This document shows positions 63,547 through 64,000 of a stretch of DNA of 64,000 bases, piece by piece. The position numbers and the translations under genes were made by a program. Source of the stretch: Candidatus Heimdallarchaeota archaeon LC_3 (GTDB lineage Archaea > Asgardarchaeota > Heimdallarchaeia > Hodarchaeales > LC-3); NCBI GenBank assembly GCA_001940645.1, contig MDVS01000014.1, positions 74,503 to 138,502 of the forward strand. The letters are read 5' to 3'. Numbering within the stretch: the first letter of the stretch is position 1; the number at the start of each line of letters is the position of its first letter. The notes under the pieces are model-generated. The model had not been told where the DNA came from. It worked only from the letters and a program-made list of their open reading frames with translations, and searched no databases.

Positions 63547-64000
63547 ATGAAAAAACAAACAAAAGAACGAGTCAGGCAGCTAGTTTCTAAAGAAGTTGAT
63601 AAACTTTTCGAATTATATTTTGAAGGTACAGAAGGGTGGATATATTCGAAGCAGTCTCGTTGGAGTTCAAACGACGTATTTCAACGATTGATACAGGCTA
63701 ATTTGGAAAAAACTTCTATTGAAGATGTCTGTCTTGATTTTGCAGGCTGCAGTGCTGATACTGTCCACTATCGAATAAAAAACCTTGAATTTGACCCTTC
63801 AGTACAACACGTTAATAATTCCCTGAGATATATTGCTCAAGGTTTTCAAATTCATAAAAATACAAAAATTACTGTTGCAGTTGATATTACTGATCATCCG
63901 TTTTATGGTGATCGAGATCATGAGTTATCAGTAGGTTCTAAAGAAAAAGCAGGAACCTACTTTTTCAATCGTTATTTTACTGCTTGTATCATAACCAACG
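63547..64000 (+). CDS. DDE transposase, 3' end outside the window
   Basis: An open frame from ATG 63547 runs 151 codons to the edge: MKKQTKERVRQLVSKEVDKL, then an N-terminal helical region (VFQRLIQANLEKTSIEDVCL; GCSADTVHYRIKNLEF resembles a helix-turn-helix). The first catalytic Asp strand follows: ITVAVDITDHPFYGDRDHEL, then GSKEKAGTYFFNRYFTACII. The 'D-x-T-x-x-P-Y-Y-G-D ... G-x-K-x-K-G-T-x-Y' arrangement is that of ISH3/ISC1225-like archaeal IS4-superfamily transposases. Terminal inverted repeats were not located. It abuts the truncated sensor gene, which it may have disrupted. Confidence 0.75.
   Translation, partial: MKKQTKERVRQLVSKEVDKLFELYFEGTEGWIYSKQSRWSSNDVFQRLIQANLEKTSIEDVCLDFAGCSADTVHYRIKNLEFDPSVQHVNNSLRYIAQGFQIHKNTKITVAVDITDHPFYGDRDHELSVGSKEKAGTYFFNRYFTACIITN

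Overview
The window is an AT-rich archaeal chromosome segment. It is most likely from an Asgard archaeon (Promethearchaeota). The evidence is a Ras/Rab-like small GTPase, a UbiA-type prenyltransferase of the kind that makes archaeal ether lipids, an internalin-like LRR protein, tandem longin/roadblock-like domain proteins, MCPs beside multi-PAS receivers without kinase domains, and Shine-Dalgarno sites of the GGTGA/GGAGG type. I cannot place it to class or genus from sequence alone.

Layout. 0-6 kb: the end of an ABC exporter operon, a 7TM protein ending in a histidine-kinase H-box without an ATPase domain, a radical SAM protein of the spore-photoproduct-lyase type, and a UspA-like regulator coupled to an ArsB/NhaD-type permease. 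6.2-7.6 kb: a TnpB element dead through in-frame stops. 7.8-14.3 kb: a duplicated-domain sensor-like protein, the UbiA enzyme, then a carbohydrate group (GH130 phosphorylase, GT-B glycosyltransferase, DUF4032 kinase-like protein). 14.8-22.7 kb: two ABC-2 exporter operons facing each other, with a small secreted-peptide ORF and a Nudix gene between them. 22.8-28 kb: a longin-like protein, TIGR04076 and F420-dependent oxidoreductase genes (the latter with one nonsense codon), a broken zinc-ribbon membrane protein, an LRR protein and a REC-PAS protein that apparently uses a CTG start. 28.5-32.2 kb: a kinase-aminotransferase fusion and an Mrp/NBP35 ATPase. 32.3-37 kb: a decay zone with a GC-richer remnant, at least two multiply broken genes, Cys-rich fragments, and a pseudo-receiver gene carrying a perfect in-frame 514-bp tandem duplication. 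37-49 kb: a split LKR/SDH saccharopine pair, a GNAT enzyme, a SWIM plus RING-like zinc protein, a DUF3179 / small membrane protein / DUF3179 trio, DinB, a methyltransferase and an EamA transporter. 48.8-64 kb: a signal-transduction region with two long REC-multi-PAS proteins, two MCPs, several decayed copies of both families, the small GTPase, a truncated PAS gene and the start of a DDE transposase running off the window.

The dominant theme is duplication followed by decay. Sensor and MCP genes share near-identical blocks. A roughly 240-bp piece of sensor 3' coding sequence occurs four times. Many gaps hold recognisable remnants broken by single stops or 1-bp indels. TGA is a true stop here (17842, where a paralogue ends at the same residue with TAA), so the in-frame TGAs read as decay, or as errors in an assembled genome, rather than as recoding. 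No tRNA, rRNA, CRISPR array or replication origin was recognised.
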